From positions 10,912,001 to 10,976,000 of the forward strand of contig OZ234494.1 of the NCBI GenBank assembly GCA_965153455.1: a stretch of 64,000 bases of DNA. Reading direction: 5' to 3'. Below, piece after piece: positions 50,750-62,363 of the stretch. Positions within the stretch are counted from its first letter, which is position 1. The number at the start of each line of letters is the position of its first letter. The notes beneath the pieces were generated by a model. It saw nothing but the letters and a program-made list of their open reading frames with translations. It made no database searches and was not told the origin of the DNA. The position numbers were made by a program, and so were the translations under genes. This stretch comes from Sphagnum compactum (lineage: Eukaryota > Bryophyta > Sphagnopsida > Sphagnales).

Positions 50750-51345
50750 TACCTTTATATTACCACATGGATTGTAGAGTAGTAAGCTTGCATCACCGCA
50801 AACAAAAGGTGGTATTATGCCATGATCCTCTTCAATGGATCAAGCATGGACATCCATCTTGTTGACATTCTTGAGGATTTTGTTCCCTTTTGTCTCTAGG
50901 GTTTGAGCAAGTCTCTGGAATTCCAAATGTCTTTTTGGTGAATGGTTAAAATAGTCATACATGTTCAACATAAAGCCTTCAGTCTTAGTAATGACGGTCA
51001 AATCTCCCAACGACTACACTACCAAATTAGTGTGATGTGCAACACAATGCACACCCATGGAAAAGGGGGCCCATGAATCTTTGATTTGCTTTGTCACTTT
51101 AGTTTTGCCTCCGTAAAACACTTTCAATCCATCTGCCCCAAAACACATGAACTTTTTGGATAGCTCCTCTTTATTTAACCCCCCACCCTTCATCATAAAG
51201 TTCATAATCACCTCAGTGAGGTTGTTAGAACTCGATCCATCAATAATTCAATCAACACATTTAAAGATAAGGACTTTGGTCCAACCATCAACCACATAGG
51301 CATGGACACATATCCAAGAACCATTATCTATGGTTTTCACCTCAT
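50750..51345 (-). pseudogene. hAT/DUF4371-like transposase fragment, core region, with stop codons
   Basis: Minus-strand reading from 51345 gives DGWTKVLIFKCVD-stop-II, then SNNLTEVIMNFMMKGGGL, KKFMCFGADGLKVFYGG, VTKQIKDSWAPFSMGVHCVA and HHTNLVVQSLGDL. It continues with LKNVNKMDVHA-stop. The block GADG...VF.G...GVHC.AHxxNL is typical of the catalytic core of hAT-related plant transposases (GVSTDGAxVMxGxxxG...HCxAHRLxL). At least two in-frame stops, so non-functional. The 5' part is missing where plastid DNA begins. Confidence 0.75.
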
Positions 51346-51417
51346 CACAAGAACATGCAAGAATTGAGCAAATTGTAATTGAGCAAATTAGCGAGGCCGT
51401 AAAATGAATTGCTGGAA

Positions 51418-52485
51418 CCTTTCATTAGTCTTTGACGAAAATCTAATTGTTGCGAAAAACGTCTCACAATTTTTCTTCTTTTATCTTTTCCTTTTATAAA
51501 ATATCCCAAATTTTTTACTTTTCTTTGACGAATATTAGTAACTCCGATAGCTATAACGTCGAATTTATCGTTTCTCAGTTCCGAAATCCATTGAGGTACT
51601 TCTTTATGAATTTCTTGAAGTTGGAATTTATTATGGAGGTATAGTGCCTTCACTAACAAAGATAAGATACTTCTCACTTGGGTTAAATTAGTCGAGAATA
51701 AATTCTTCCAAGAACGTTCAAGTGTTTGCCATTTTTCCCTTTCCAAATGATTAAAATAAAAAGTTCTTTGCTGAGCAGAAAGATTCGAAACGAGTTCCCA
51801 ATTCAAATGAGATGCTCTAGTTGTCTTTCTATTCAAAAAATTTGTATTGCCTATTTTGGAGGAGAAATGTGAATAGTTCTTCTGGTTATTTGAAGTTCGG
51901 GTCTTTATTCCTCCGAAAGACTCATTTTTGCAAATTAATTTCAAGTTTTCCATTCTTCGATCCTCGAATAAGCAAAACTAAAATACGACAAGCGACTTTA
52001 CTTAGGGGTTCCCACGGTGGGGGTATATTTCTACATCCAAATTTTTGCCATTGATCGAAAATTTGAAATTTGAGTTTACTATCTCCCTTTAATAAATGTA
52101 ATAATTTCCTTTTTTTTTCAGTTCATAAATCTCCTCCATCAAAAACTAAGGTGATTTTGATATCGCCATTTCCCCACGAAATGATCTATTTACGAAAGGA
52201 TCGTAAACCTTGGTTAAGGTATTCCCCTCATTAGTAGAAAGTCCAGTTCTTTTTTCTATAATATTTTTTATCGAAGCCTCGATTCTATTCCCTAACCCTA
52301 GTTTGATGAATTAAAGACGAATTGATTTCCAAAGGTATCTTTTTGTCAAAGCTGCCAGTATAGGAGGCAACTGCTAGAAATAAGGTCCAAACAGAATTGT
52401 CGTGTAGCACAATGCGAGGTCGACCTGGATTATTTGTGTTTTGTGCTTTATTATTTAGGAAATAAAAACCTGACAAACATACCAT
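51418..52485 (-). pseudogene. ycf1: Plastid ycf1 (Tic214) fragment in nuclear DNA (NUPT), frameshifted
   Basis: Minus-strand frames match the C-terminal part of plastid Ycf1. Seen are NNPGRPRIVLHDNSVWTLFL and KKIPLEINSSLIHQTRVRE. After frame changes come WEPLSK, LVLLIRGSKNGKLEINLQK, FSTNLTQVRSILSLLVKALY, EIHKEVPQWISELRNDKFDV and KDKRRKIVRRFSQQLDFRQR. Similarity stops just before the conserved KGSMRAQRRKT stretch, near 51418, so the 3' end is cut. Ycf1 is a large subunit associated with plastid protein import and is normally plastid-encoded. Here it is broken by stops and frameshifts, hence a non-functional nuclear copy. Base order beyond 52485 may also be organellar, but I could not name it. 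Confidence 0.8.
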
Positions 52486-53080
52486 TTGTTTAATGTAAAA
52501 AAAAAACCGACATCACTTACTTGACTTTAAGGTATGTTGAAAAGGAGAGGAAAAAGACTAAAAAAATAGTAATAATGATCTTATGCTAATAAAACAAATT
52601 ATTATACGGAAAAAAGTCCAAGAGATTGAAAAAAGCCTCCATATATTCTTTTATTTCATTGTAGTGGCTTGACAAGTCGACAATGGCGACAACTCAAAAA
52701 CATATTATGTACTTTTCAAGGTAGAACTTTGTTTAAACCGAATTGCAGATGAAAACTACCATATAAAAAAAAGCAAGGTGGTTTTATTGCACAGTTGCTT
52801 TTAACGTAAGTCCCACTTGTATCTTGTACTTAATTAGAAAAACACCAGACAATACATGGTCACAATTGTTACCTTTAGCTTTCTACAAGCAAAATCTAGT
52901 TTTATTATACGGACAACTCCAATCTACTTTAGTCAATCATATGGATATAAAAAGAGCTATTGATTTAGAAACAATATCAGTATTTCAACAACTTTTTGAG
53001 CTTATCTTTTACTTGTATAATTCTTTATGTTTTTGTTTAAATCAGCCAATACAAGCAGAGTAATCTATCAACAAAAATGG
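52486..53080. other. Possible extension of the organellar insertion, unassigned
   Basis: A plus-strand frame at 52824-53063 (79 codons, containing MDIKRAIDLETISVFQQLFE) is not recognised. Style and composition are compatible with plastid DNA, but no gene could be named. Confidence 0.3.
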
Positions 53081-56000
53081 CTGATGATGTCCGAGCATGG
53101 GCGCAATGTGGCCTTATTCTTTTATGTTTGATTTGCTATAGGACAAGAGACGGAAGGATCTAATAGGGTGACTTAGTCATTAAAGGATAACCACCTAGTA
53201 ACTAAAGGGCCCACTTTGCTAATTAAGGCCACAAGCTTAATCAACAGAGCTGGGGCACTTTTTAGCAAAGCTTTTTTTTCCCATTTGGAAAATCACAACA
53301 AAAATTGGAAAATTCCTACAAATTTTTTTTTGCTACGAAAAGCAACACTCCCGAAAATTGTCAAGATTTAAGCTAATAGATGATTGTTCTTCTGGCGAAT
53401 AACATTTGGATAGTGATTTGTTGGACTTGTTAGTACATAAATTCAGCAAGTGTCTAGCCAATATAATTGAACCAATGCATGCTCAGATTATTGGGGACCT
53501 TCAAGCTAACAAACAAGTCATACATTGTCTCATATTCCAACACAAAAACAATGTGTGTGACTTGCAACGTGCTTTTGAACAAGAAACAAAGTCATTCAAA
53601 CTTCAATGATGTGTTGTGACAGATAAAATGGATTTTAATACAAAGGCCTCCAACATAATTCTTGTCATCTTTTAAAAGAAAGTAATTTTTCAACAAAATG
53701 TTTGTTTTTAACACACATTTTTTGATTAATCACATGTCTAGGGATATTCATAAGTTGGTGTTTTTAATATTTACTATTAAAAGCATAGGGGATAATTATA
53801 GGATTTATGGTTTGATAATTGTTAAAACTACAAATAAAATCACTAGTATTAAATTATGGGCTCTTAAACGCCACTTTTGAGCCACCTAACCATGTTTTTG
53901 CCCTTTCAGTTTTAATTTTTTTCCTTTGTTTGATAGAACCTCCAACGCAGTTCTAAAAACCAATTTTTATTTTTATAAAACTTTTTATTTTAAAGATTTC
54001 CTTCAAATTTTGGAATTTGGTCTAATTTAAAATTGGGTTTAGGTCCATTGACCTTCCACACAAATTTAAAAACTAAAACATTTGGGTAATGTTACTTTTG
54101 TCCAATAGGAGCATAGAACCCAAGTAGAAAGATTATGTACTATTCATCGATCATAACCAATTGAAATTAATAATTTCGCCTTCAAAAAGTGTGGTTTGAT
54201 TTTTCCCTTTCAAGAAAACCCTATACTTTTATAATTAAAGAACATTGACTTGCTTAAAATGGGATGTTCCAATTTCAAGAAGAAGGTTATAAGGTTTTGA
54301 TCCCATTTTGGTTTGAACCTTAGGTCTAGGTACCTTACAACTTGACTTAAAACCAAGTATAGAACTTGCCAACATTGGTTTGGATTCAAGGTGTCTTCAT
54401 TCGGGATCTCTTGAGTTGCTTAAAGTGATTTGAAAGGGATTGTGAGGAATGATAAGGATGGTGCAAGAAGGTTAGGTGGGTGATGAATAAGGTGATGGGG
54501 ATGATAAGGCAGATGTTGGGTAGGATGCTATGGATGGGTAGGAACTAGGAACATGGGCAAAAGGAACGATTAGAGGGATGGAAAAGATGACAAATAATGA
54601 TAATCAACCCCCCAAAAAAATTATGATGAACAAATTAAGACACCGATGGGCATGATGATAAGGGAATAAATCAAGATGTCATAGACATTGGCAAGCACAA
54701 CAAACTTATGCTTAAAATTATGACTTGTTTAGATGAATGTTTATATTTCTTTTTGGCCTCATGTCTAGTAATTTGTTGTCATCCTTATAATTGATAGGTT
54801 GAGGGTGAAATAAAGAATGAATGAAAAAAAGATCATGGCCTAAATCCAAGTTAGAGTCCACTTCTCCATCTTGACAAAGAATTTTTTTTCATTCTCCATC
54901 ATTTTCCTACTTTCACTTTGAACACCATTGCATGAACATTAATAGAAGTCTTCTTTCCATTTATCTCTTGTTCCCACTTTTTTGCATTTCATGAAAACAA
55001 ATAATCAGAAATTTAAGAAATAAGAAACCAATTTTTTTTTATAGATTTTCTCCATCATTATCCTTGTACTTTCACTTTTTTCATCATAATTTCCAAGAAA
55101 CAAGAAAAATAACTAACAAATCACAAATTTTGTCCATTTCTTTCCTATTCCTATTTTTAAAAATCACAATTCAAAAAAAACACACACAAACATACACACA
55201 CATAAATACACATTTGATGAAATGCTCAATATTTTTTCTAAGTTTTTCGATCTTTCATGTGTGACAAAATGCTCAAGCATTTTCATATTCCCATTCGATG
55301 AAATGCTCAAGTTATTTTGAAAACTTATTTTAATTCTTGTAAAAAGATTTCCACCAAAAGTTCATTGTCCATTGCTATCATCCCAAAATGCTCCCACACA
55401 AAAATACTTCACCTTACAATACTAAAGTTGTTCCCTCTTCACAAAATTGCTCCCTTCTCACTCATTTATTGTTGATTCTTTGTGCAACCCTTCAACCTTT
55501 CTTCCAAAAAAAAGACATACAAAAACAATTGCTCCAATGCCAAACCCTATTTTGCAAGATACTCAAAATGAAATTTGTTTGAACTTAGTTTTCTTACCTT
55601 TGTAAACCTTTAGTCATGCATTTTGGCATTTCACCTTGTTTTGATAAAATTGACCCATTTTGCAATAGGTTGTGATCTTTTACATATAATTTTAATGTAT
55701 ATGATGAATTCAAAAAAAATAAAAAGAAAACATCATCAGAGGGGTTGGGAAAAATGCTTGTGGTTTTGATTTTATAGATTTATGAATAATAATAATCTAT
55801 AGTTCTAGGGTTCTGAAAAAATTCAAAGAAGTAGCAAGTTTCTATATCCTTTTAATTAACATGTATTTCAAAAACATATTATACAAACATATAATTGGTT
55901 AAATTTGATTCTTTGATTCTTGAGAACCATTAATTGAATGCCATAATTAGTGTTGGGTGGTTATTTGATTTTGTTATAACCTTTAGTTTGGGATTTAAAG

Positions 56001-56112
56001 AATTCAAAATCAAATAAGTACTACTTCACATTTCTAAAAATTTCAAAATAAAATAACTACTAGATTATGTTTTATAAAATTTCAAAGAATTGAACAATTT
56101 GTTGAAAGATCT
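53081..56112. other. AT-rich intergenic, nothing identified
   Basis: Open frames of up to 67 codons, none with recognisable features. A CACACACAAACATACACACA stretch lies near 55180. Confidence 0.45.
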
Positions 56113-57303
56113 CACAATGTCAAAATGTGTCTTTCATGACTTGGACATTTACGACTAATGTCCTAATCTAGTCATGTAATCATATGTCTTTAATCAAATA
56201 TTTTTATTTAAATTTGTGACTACATTGCAATTGCATTATGACTACATGACTAGATTAGGATTATTTTGTGACGACATGACTAGCCTACATACATTAATAA
56301 CCTACCTATGTTAGTAGTTTAACTAAGTGCTAGCTACCTACTAGCTATTTACAAGCTACCTATAAAGTAACTAGTACTTGTGTGCTACTACTACCTATTA
56401 TAGGTTGTACATACCTACTTAATTACCTATTATGTAAGTTTACTACTAGGTACTTACCTACCTACCTATTTATCTACCTATTAGGTAGGTCATACATACC
56501 TACCTAATTATCTATTATTTATAACTAAGTACCTACCTACCTACCTACCTACATACTAGATAGGTAACACGTATATGTACTTATTACTAGGCACCTACCT
56601 ATTTAATTACTTACCTACAACCTATTTACTATTACTTCTAGGTACTACTTACTTATTATCTACCAAGCTAGGTACCTACTAAGTTATTATGTAGGTTCTA
56701 AATTGATAGATAAATATTTCTTGGTACCTAACTTATAAAGTAGGTTAGAAAGAAATGTTTATAACAATATGGTGACAATTTTTGTCATGTAAAAATCATG
56801 TGGTGCAATGGTTAAGTGGGGGTTAAGGACTTCTTCCCTCATTGTGGAGGTGATGGGTTCAAGTCTTCATAGTTGTAACTTAATGAACAAACCTAATTAG
56901 CTTAAAATGCCAAAATGAACAAACCCTAAACCCTAGGCTAGCTAAGTTAGCCTACATTCCTAGGTAGGCTAGGGTTTACATTCTTAACATATAGGCTGGG
57001 TTTTTAGCCTTTATTACATGCCACGTGTTTACATGGCATGGGTGGTGAACATATTTATTTCATATTTGATGAATTATATTCAATGACCATAATTTATGGA
57101 TCTCATCAAGCACTAATGACCTCCATGACTTTATAGTCACAAAAGTCATAATTGCAAATTGTTTTGCAACTGAGCCACACCAGTGACTAGGTGTCCTAAA
57201 TGATGTGTTTTATTTGACTACATAATTATGTAGTCATAGATGTCTTCCATGACTAACAATTTAGTCATAAATCAAGTTGCAAAAGACAATTTTTCTTGTA
57301 GTG
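56113..57303. mobile_element. Non-autonomous CACTA-like element, about 1.2 kb
   Basis: The right end is ...TTTTTCTTGTAGTG at 57303, whose reverse complement CACTACAAGAAAAATTGTCT is the classical CACTA terminus. The left end is degenerate. CACAATGTCAAAATGTGTCT at 56113 continues with CATGACTTGG and TTACGACTAA, in the same order as the reverse-complemented right end (GCAACTTG, TTATGACTAA). A TACCTA-rich block lies at 56290-56710. The flanking triplets (TCT and TTT) do not match, so the left boundary is uncertain. Confidence 0.55.
56290..56710. repeat. TACCTA/TAGGTA-rich block
   Basis: Dense ACCTACCTACC and TAGGTAGGT motifs, resembling the block in the 46021-49503 element in mirrored orientation. 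Confidence 0.7.
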
Positions 57304-58931
57304 TTTAGAGAAGAATCAATAGTTCAATTGCTAATATTTTGTTAAAAAAAAACCTATGGTTTCAATTGAGTCAAAACCAATTTTTTGATTTTTCAGAATT
57401 GCCATTCAATCATTATGAAGAAATATAAAAAAATTCATTAAACATTTCATTCATTTTGTACTAAGAAAATTTATATAAAAAATTTGTAAATTTTGAAACT
57501 ATGAACAACAAGTTAACATTCTAGTGAACTAGGAAGTAGAGTCTAGACTAGTAAATTATTGATGAGGTCATAGAGGTACATGGTTTGTACACATGGACAT
57601 TGCTTACATGTGGAATGCTTTTCATTTTCATTTTATGATCAATTATTACAATTTTTTTTATCAAATTTAATTTTTTTTCATAATAGTATGCCAATAATAT
57701 TTGAAAAACATACTTAGATTTTAAAATTCAAAATTTTTATTTTTAAAAAATGTCAATTCAACCATGTAATCAATAATACATTTGAATAGCTACTAATTAC
57801 CTTTAAAATACATTGGTTGCCATATTTCTAAAAAAATTGTATGCCACTTCCATACAAATGGTATACATTATGGGGGAGAATGTTCAAAATACCATGTACA
57901 ATAGGCCAACAATTTAACATATCATGTTTATTTTGAATTATTTGAAAATTCAAACTTTGGCATGCTTTCTTTCTTAAAATTTAAAATTTAATTCATAAAC
58001 ATAAATGTAATTTTTAGGTTTTCAAACCATTCTAGAATTACTTACTATTCATTCAAGAATTGTTTTTGCTTGAATTGATATACAATCTTTTAACTTAGGT
58101 GATTCAATTTAATGTGGGTTGAAAGGCTTCTTAGGAACTTTGGCAACGATTATTTTGTTTGCAAAATTTATTCATTAATTAAAGTTTATGATTAAAATAA
58201 TAGAATTCCTCACCTTTTATACCATTTATTGCAACTGATTAATGAAACAAGATGAATAAAAAATGCCATTTGCATATTCAAACATCATGGATTCTTATTT
58301 GTTTCCAAATTTAACATAAAGTAAAATTATTTTTTCATTGATTACATGTAGTGGGATGTGTGTGCATGTAATTGGACTGTGCAATATATATAATGAGACA
58401 ATGTGCATGTATTGTTATAACTTATGAACACATGAAATCTTATATAATCATTTTTGGTGAAATAAAATGGTGAAATGCACTTAAATGTTTGTTGTAATGA
58501 AAGTTCCATATACTTGACCCTTATTTACCAGTTCAATCATTGAAAAAAACCAACTACAACACACTTGTTATAATTATCTTTTTGATTATTTTGAATAGAT
58601 CATTGGTCAAGGGTCCATATGAGTGTTGGCTAGTTATTGATTTTTGATCCAACAATAAAAGTTAGAATTTCTTTTAAAAGATTGGTGACTAAAAAACTCC
58701 ATAAAACACTGATTTTTCACCAATTTTGAAATAGTGTTGTGAATTGGTTAAATTTACCCAAAGAAAAAAATACTGCCTTTGTAGTCAACATAAGTTTATC
58801 TGCTAATTTTCAATGTACTCATTTGTTGTGACAATCCATGATTCACGGGAACATCAAAGATTCAAAGTGGACAATGCAAGAACTCTTATACAAATCAGGA
58901 ACAGATTTGGGAACTCTAGAATAAGAACTTG
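57304..58931. other. AT-rich intergenic, nothing identified
   Basis: No open frame, repeat or RNA gene could be supported. Confidence 0.45.
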
Positions 58932-59505
58932 TTCTTAAGCAAGACTCACACCTGATGTTAGGTTATTTCTGTTAAAATAGGCTATCATTAACATAGCCAT
59001 TACACTTTTTATATTTTAGCACATAGTGTTAGTAATGATGAAACTTTAGTGACCAAGAAGATTTGTGCATTAACACTTAAGGACATTGCTCTGTGCCACA
59101 TCCTATTTTGCTACCCTAACATCATAGAACATTCACACCAGAGGTACCCTAAAGGCCGGTAACAGTGTTGTCTTTTCTTTCAATCTATATGGAGAGTAAT
59201 GGGGAAGGAGGTAGGATCTGAACCTGCCCATCTTGTATGTGCTAGTTAACATTGAGTTCAATGATCATTTTTGGCCTTGTTACCTAACATTGAAAAAAAT
59301 GTCTAAAATCTAGGTTATAGGCCAGATTGAATGTTAGTTATCATCAACATTAACATCAAACAAACACCACTTGCTACCTAGGATGCCACATCATTTACAA
59401 TGCTAGCTAACAATTCACATGTGAATGCACCTAAAAATCAAGAAAACTTAACACTGACTTACTATTGATCTAACACCAACACCAGGTGTGGATCATGCTT
59501 TAGAA
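58932..59505. mobile_element. Possible 574-bp element with long imperfect inverted ends
   Basis: The left end is TTCTTAAGCAAGACTCACAC followed by CTGATGTTAGGTTA. The reverse complement of the right end is TTCTAAAGCATGATCCACAC followed by CTGGTGTTGGTGTTA. No clear target-site duplication found. A related sequence (CTAACACCGGTGCTTGAATC then ACACCTGG) occurs near 3312. Confidence 0.4.
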
Positions 59506-62363
59506 ACCCACTTGCAACCTTCCAGGGGAAGGTGAGAAGGTGTCGTTACATATTCCCTTTATTCCCATCTAGCGTTGGTGGTGGGGTATCCCATATCTGA
59601 TTTCCTAAAAAAAGGACAAAAGGAAAACTTCAGTCCCCACGCTAGCAAGCACGCACTCTTCGTGAACTCATGCTTGCATCACCCAAGTTTTTTCCTTGGA
59701 CGAGCTTGTAACTTGTAAGTCCTTCGCTAGGGTGCCTAGGATCATTACCCTTCCTTTCTCAAATTCCAAAATGTTACATTCAAACTTCAAAGGCACATGC
59801 ACAGACTCATTCTGGATCAATTTCCAGAATTATGGGCTGACGTTGCTGATCCTTCAGGTACGTCTCTATCTTTTCCCAGATTCTTTGTCCACCACTAAAT
59901 GTTTGTGTGGGTGCCTGGGATGCAGGAATTTTTGTTTCAATTTAGTGAGTTTGAGAAATTTTCTCCAAAAAGAAAATTTATTCGAAATTAAACTTTAAAA
60001 AAACAAAATTGTCCAGAATTTTCTTTAAAAAATCGCTGGGTTTCCTAAACGTACCCAGAAAAAAAGCCAGGTGGGATCAGGGTTCTTTTTTCAATTTTCT
60101 GATATTAAAAATCTGGCGAATTAGCAAAAGTCGTCGAGTTTGCTGTAGAATATTTTTTAAAAAATCAAATTTGGGTGAGACCAGTCACCAAACAAACATG
60201 TACAGAGAATCTTGTTTCCAAATCTTTCAATTAATAAACTTCTTACAGTGGCCACTGCCAAGGTATGACATGGACTAGTCTATGTAGCACTCTGGAACTG
60301 CGTTGAAATTTGACGTGGACTTTTTACAGGTTAGCCTAAAGCTAACGGAGGAAAAAGTATAAGAAAAGTTCTCCTTGATTACTTTGAGGGGGTTGCGAGG
60401 GCAGTTTTGTCCATGCTTCTACTTTGGCCGTGAATCCTGGCTTTGACTGAGTTAATACTAGCTTTGACACAATTGACACCTTCAACTGCAATCCTAAATT
60501 TTTGTTGAAGTTTTGGGCTCAAACTCAAGGAACTTGTTTTTTCAACTTCTTCAGGTGGGCCGAGAGAGAGACTTATAATTTTTACGACTTTTCTCAATTA
60601 TTTATTCGTTAGATGTGTTAGGATATTATTATTTATTAACTGATATATAGTAAGAAAGTCCGTGACTGGAAACTTGTCAAGAGCTCTGGACAGTTGTGTA
60701 TTAATGCTCCTGCCACGCTATTTTCAAAACTATTTAATCCACGCTGTTTCTACTTACTTTTCTACCACTGACGGCATAGTCTTTCTCTGCTAAAAATAGT
60801 CCGACGGCTGTGGACTTTTCCCCTAAATCTCAGTGGGGTTTTAAGTCTTTGACAAAAGAAAATTTTCTTTAGGGACTGTGGATGTGGCTTTAAACAAAAG
60901 CAACAGCAATCTAATAATTTATATAGATAATTTATCGACATATTTTTTCACTTCCAGAAAAAATATAGGGATTTTTTTTGGGGGGGGGGGGGGGGGGGTG
61001 AAGTGTGTTTTCTAGTGTGAATCTGATTAGTTTTGCTATTTTTTTGGAAAAATTCGCCAAATGTTTCATATCATGCAATATTTTTGAAAAAAAGCCTTGT
61101 CTGTGACATCCTAGTACTTTTATTTTGAATCAATACTGGCAAATTCTTTCTTACATGTTGAAAGCTGGAACTACAAAGTTGTAAATTAGTTTACTAAAAT
61201 AGAATTTACAAAATTTCTCAAAAGATCAAAATAAAAAAGTTACCGTAACTTTTGATGCTGGTTCACTCACGGCGTTCCTCAGTACTCCAGGAAACAGTAT
61301 AAAAAGTTCACAACTGTGAATACAGACTTGAACATGACCGGGAAGGAATTTATTTGCGCCGGAATCTCCTGTACACGGCAAGTTGACCAGATCCTCAATC
61401 GCTGACCAGCGCCTAATCCCTAACGCGAAAAACAAACCCCTTTTGACAAAGACTTAAAGAGCTCGGTTTGCGAACTGCAAAGCGGTAAGTTTACACACAA
61501 ATTGATCAGTCGTTGTGGAAGAGTCCTTTGAACTTGCCTAGGAGAAAGTTCTCACGACTGCCGCCTCTGGACAGTGCTCGACAGCTGCCACAGATACATA
61601 ACGCTAGGATTGAAGAAGCCTTTATATGCAGCCTGGTTGCAGATCATTCAGTAGAGAGACAACAGAGTAGATCATAGGACGGGAAGTACTAGCACCCTCA
61701 ATTTCTTCATTGGCGCAGATCTTGAACCGAGATTTATAACAAAGAAGGGAAAAAGATCTGGTCTTGGCGGAAGAATCAGTGCGAGCTGGTGGCATGCTTG
61801 ATGACGATCTCAAGGAGGGACAGATTTCCAGAGTTTAGGTGGCAGCGGGCTGGATAGATGCTGTAATTGTTAAGATTGATTGAAACCTAGAGGTTCCAAA
61901 TTCGAATCAGTCGACTGTAGAGGCGAGATTTGAGTTGACCACGTAGCACTCTAGATAATTTCAGATAAGCAAGACGTACCTCAATCAGCAGGGCATCGAG
62001 TTGGAAGGTGCTAGTCGGAGTAGTACTCTTTACAGTCGAAAATCCAAGTGCCACTGCCTCTAGTGCACTCCGCGTACACAATTTCTGAACAGTTATTGGG
62101 CTTTTCTGAGTTCCCGACTTACTTGCTATCTAGTGCTGCCAAAGGCTCACTCGTCCACTCAAGGTCACTTCGATACCTTACTCGAGGTCACTTCACTAGT
62201 TCATTCGAGGTCACTAGACATAGAACTCTGAAATTTTTCTCGAGACCACTTGACTTATAGTTCACGCAACTCAGTAGAGATAGAATTTTCTTGTGCTTTC
62301 TGGCTGCAAGAGACTGGATAGCAGAGGCACATTGTCTAAAAGAACGCCGCCGCAACCAAAATC
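59506..62363. promoter_or_regulatory. Intergenic region and probable promoter/5' leader of the NAC gene
   Basis: No gene supported. A run of 19 G (60980-60998) directly follows a run of eight T. The last few hundred bases become less AT-rich, and a short direct repeat of CACTCGTC/TTCGATACC/CTCGAGGTCACTT-like units lies at about 62145-62250. The NAC transcript probably starts in the last 0.3-0.7 kb, but no start site can be fixed. Confidence 0.4.
60980..60998. repeat. Poly-G run of 19
   Basis: Nineteen consecutive G preceded by eight T. Count may be unreliable in an assembly. Confidence 0.9.

Noticed and set aside
59696-60278. Two consecutive plus-strand frames (100 and 89 codons)
   Set aside because: Not similar to known proteins; composition looks random and no splice-consistent link to the NAC gene.
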